From Ferruginibacter sp. (GTDB lineage Bacteria; Bacteroidota; Bacteroidia; Chitinophagales; Chitinophagaceae): a stretch of 64,000 bases of DNA. Below, piece after piece: positions 62,707 through 64,000 of the stretch. Where the stretch lies: assembly GCA_019638575.1 (NCBI GenBank), contig JAHBTN010000014.1, positions 1 through 64,000 of the forward strand, given 5' to 3'. The translations under genes and the position numbers were made by a program. Numbering within the stretch: position 1 is the stretch's first letter; each line of letters begins with the position of its first letter. The notes beneath the pieces are model-generated. The model did not search any database. It saw only the letters and a list, made by a program, of their open reading frames with translations, and had not been told where the DNA came from.

Positions 62707-63306
62707 TTATTTCAATTCTTTTATGCGGATATTTTTCCATTTCACTTTTATTCCTCCGCCATCATGTATTTGTAAAGCAATAAAACCTTCGCCGGCGCCA
62801 ATCTTTTCATCTTTTAAATAAACCATTTTATGCCCGTTCAGCCAGCTTGTAACTTCATCTCCATCCACCAGTATCTTCATCGTATTCCATTTACCCATCT
62901 TTAACCATTTTTCATCTTCGGGCTTTGGTTGTATCAGCCAGCCCCTGCCATACGATTCATAAATACCGCCGGTATGCAGGTTTTGCGGCGCCACTTCTAC
63001 CTGCCAGCCGCTAATTTTTATGCCATCGATACTGGAACGAATGAACACGCCGCTGTTACCATCAGCTTCTTGTTTAAACAGCAGTTTCAGTTCAAAGTTT
63101 TTGTAATTTTTGTTGGTTGACAGATAACCATATTTTTTATTGGGGCCGCTTTCGCAAACAAGCAGGTTGTTTTCAACATACCATTTTTCTGTACCATGAA
63201 TTGTCCAGCCGTTTAAATCTTTTCCATTAAAAAGGGAAGTGAATTTTTGCGCCGGTACAGCTATACAATAAAAAGAAGCAACCAATAAAAACAACAATTG
63301 TTTCAT
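62707..63306 (-). CDS. Secreted DUF1080 protein (second copy)
   Basis: 199 residues with a signal peptide (MKQLLFLLVASFYCIAVPAQ). SLFNGKDLNGWTIHGTEKWY, NYKNFELKLLFKQEADGNSG, GVFIRSSIDGIKISGWQVEV and ALQIHDGGGIKVKWKNIRIK fit DUF1080. It is the first gene of the operon and differs in length and detail from the copy at 60572, so the two are paralogues with likely different targets. The next gene starts about 40 bases after its stop. Confidence 0.9.
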   Translation of the reverse strand: MKQLLFLLVASFYCIAVPAQKFTSLFNGKDLNGWTIHGTEKWYVENNLLVCESGPNKKYGYLSTNKNYKNFELKLLFKQEADGNSGVFIRSSIDGIKISGWQVEVAPQNLHTGGIYESYGRGWLIQPKPEDEKWLKMGKWNTMKILVDGDEVTSWLNGHKMVYLKDEKIGAGEGFIALQIHDGGGIKVKWKNIRIKELK

Positions 63307-63512
63307 GTTAAAAAAATTGAGAAAAAAGAATTATTTACAAAATATTCCTTCTCTTAAAAGTAAGCATGATTTTTTACAAATCATAAACCCGGTATTACAG
63401 TTCAACTAAATTTTTAAAGCAGAACATTATATTGTAACAGTTTCGGTTTTATTTTTAAGTTCATTGAGGATTAGTTGTACTTTCACCCCGATAAAATTTT
63501 TTACTTTTCATC

Positions 63513-64000
63513 ATGCCTATTCTCCAAAGCATATCAAGGTTTTCGCTTTCATTATTACAACCCTTTGCCATGTTATCGTATTTAAACAGGCAAAAAAAAT
63601 TCATACAAAAAAATATAGATCCTCTTTTAGCCGAAGCAAAAAATGCAAAGGATGGCAGCCTGGATGAAGATGATTGTAAAAAGATAACGGGTTATTATGG
63701 TTTGGCGGTGCCTGCTGTATTAGGCGAAGCTTTTTGTGCATTGAGAGGAAAGGCAATTACTGAAAAGGAGCGGTTGGCAAGTACCTGTCAGGGCGCTATG
63801 ACCGGCCTGGGCGATGATTTTTTTGATAAACAAAGGTTATCGGCACAGGGCGTAAAAGATTTTATTGAAAACCCCGGCGCATTTACAGGCAACAGCGCAA
63901 GCGAAAAACTTTTTCTTCATTTTTATAAAACGGCGCTGAATAACGCACCACATGCCGAACAAATGCAGCAGCAACTGTATAAGGTGTTTCAAGCACAGTT
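63513..64000 (+). CDS. N-terminal part of a gene, possibly a class I isoprenoid-type enzyme (runs off window)
   Basis: About 162 codons from the ATG at 63513, with no stop before the window ends. After a first part with SRFSLSLLQPFAMLSYLNRQ there is GYYGLAVPAVLGEAFCALRG and TCQGAMTGLGDDFFDKQ. The GDDFFDK stretch resembles the Asp-rich motif of class I isoprenoid synthase folds. The ending is missing, so this is a guess from one motif and helix content. The promoter region before it shows nothing striking. Confidence 0.6.
   Translation, partial: MPILQSISRFSLSLLQPFAMLSYLNRQKKFIQKNIDPLLAEAKNAKDGSLDEDDCKKITGYYGLAVPAVLGEAFCALRGKAITEKERLASTCQGAMTGLGDDFFDKQRLSAQGVKDFIENPGAFTGNSASEKLFLHFYKTALNNAPHAEQMQQQLYKVFQAQ

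Noticed and set aside
1-64000. CRISPR arrays, prophage or insertion sequences
   Set aside because: I found no regularly spaced direct repeats, transposase, integrase or phage structural gene.

Overview
The window is a chromosomal segment of a Bacteroidetes bacterium, most likely family Chitinophagaceae. The evidence is the AT-rich composition, promoters of the form TAnnTTTG without clear Shine-Dalgarno dependence, a DUF5606 protein, an outer-membrane receptor with a carboxypeptidase-like N-terminal domain, Spy/CpxP-type proteins beside an ECF sigma factor, paired DUF1080 proteins with a Gfo/Idh oxidoreductase, and a flexirubin-type (dialkylresorcinol/aryl polyene) gene block. There is no phage, insertion sequence or CRISPR array; most of the window is ordinary housekeeping and accessory chromosome.

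Layout. 1-5.5 kb: the start of a GH63-like glucosidase and a frameshifted SDR dehydrogenase, a secreted protein, a LytTR response regulator, a PRC-barrel protein, tRNA-Phe and RecQ. 5.8-10.3 kb: KdsD and ManC (sugar-phosphate supply for surface polysaccharide), a membrane-anchored transglutaminase-like protein, a PLP aminotransferase and a DUF1569 protein. 10.4-16.7 kb: a SWIM/SNF2 helicase, ComB, a SRPBCC protein and GcvT. 16.9-25.9 kb: an M1 peptidase, an orphan ParA, an esterase, lipoproteins, DNA polymerase I, a DsbA-family protein and DUF1579 and DUF1801 proteins. 26-31.2 kb: an ECF sigma / membrane protein / Spy-CpxP / secreted CpxP operon next to a large outer-membrane receptor. 31.4-45.9 kb: DUF5606, an M3 peptidase, a Fur/Zur regulator with SCO1 and MerC genes and a probable operator, cell-wall enzymes (GH25, SLT), a radical SAM/SPASM protein, an AI-2E-type exporter, MarR, a GHL10 hydrolase, a DegT aminotransferase, and RpoN with a PAP2-like membrane protein.

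46.3-55.1 kb is the most distinctive block. Nine closely spaced genes read in one direction: a secreted protein, DarA, DarB, a conserved small protein, a BtrH-like acyltransferase, an ABC ATPase and permease, an acyl carrier protein, a ketosynthase, and a ketosynthase-like partner that has lost its catalytic residues. They look like part of a dialkylresorcinol/flexirubin pigment pathway. The dehydratase, ketoreductase, aromatic starter and ammonia-lyase genes of such clusters are not in the window, so the cluster is split or reduced here. A strong hairpin terminator closes it.

55.2-64 kb: a beta-carbonic anhydrase with a SulP transporter (probable bicarbonate uptake), a small AT-richer islet (RelE-type toxin-antitoxin, VOC protein, DUF4199 protein, LuxR-type regulator) bordered by GGCAGG palindromes, a DUF1080 / Gfo-Idh / DUF1080 sugar-degradation operon, and the start of a gene that may be a class I isoprenoid-type enzyme.
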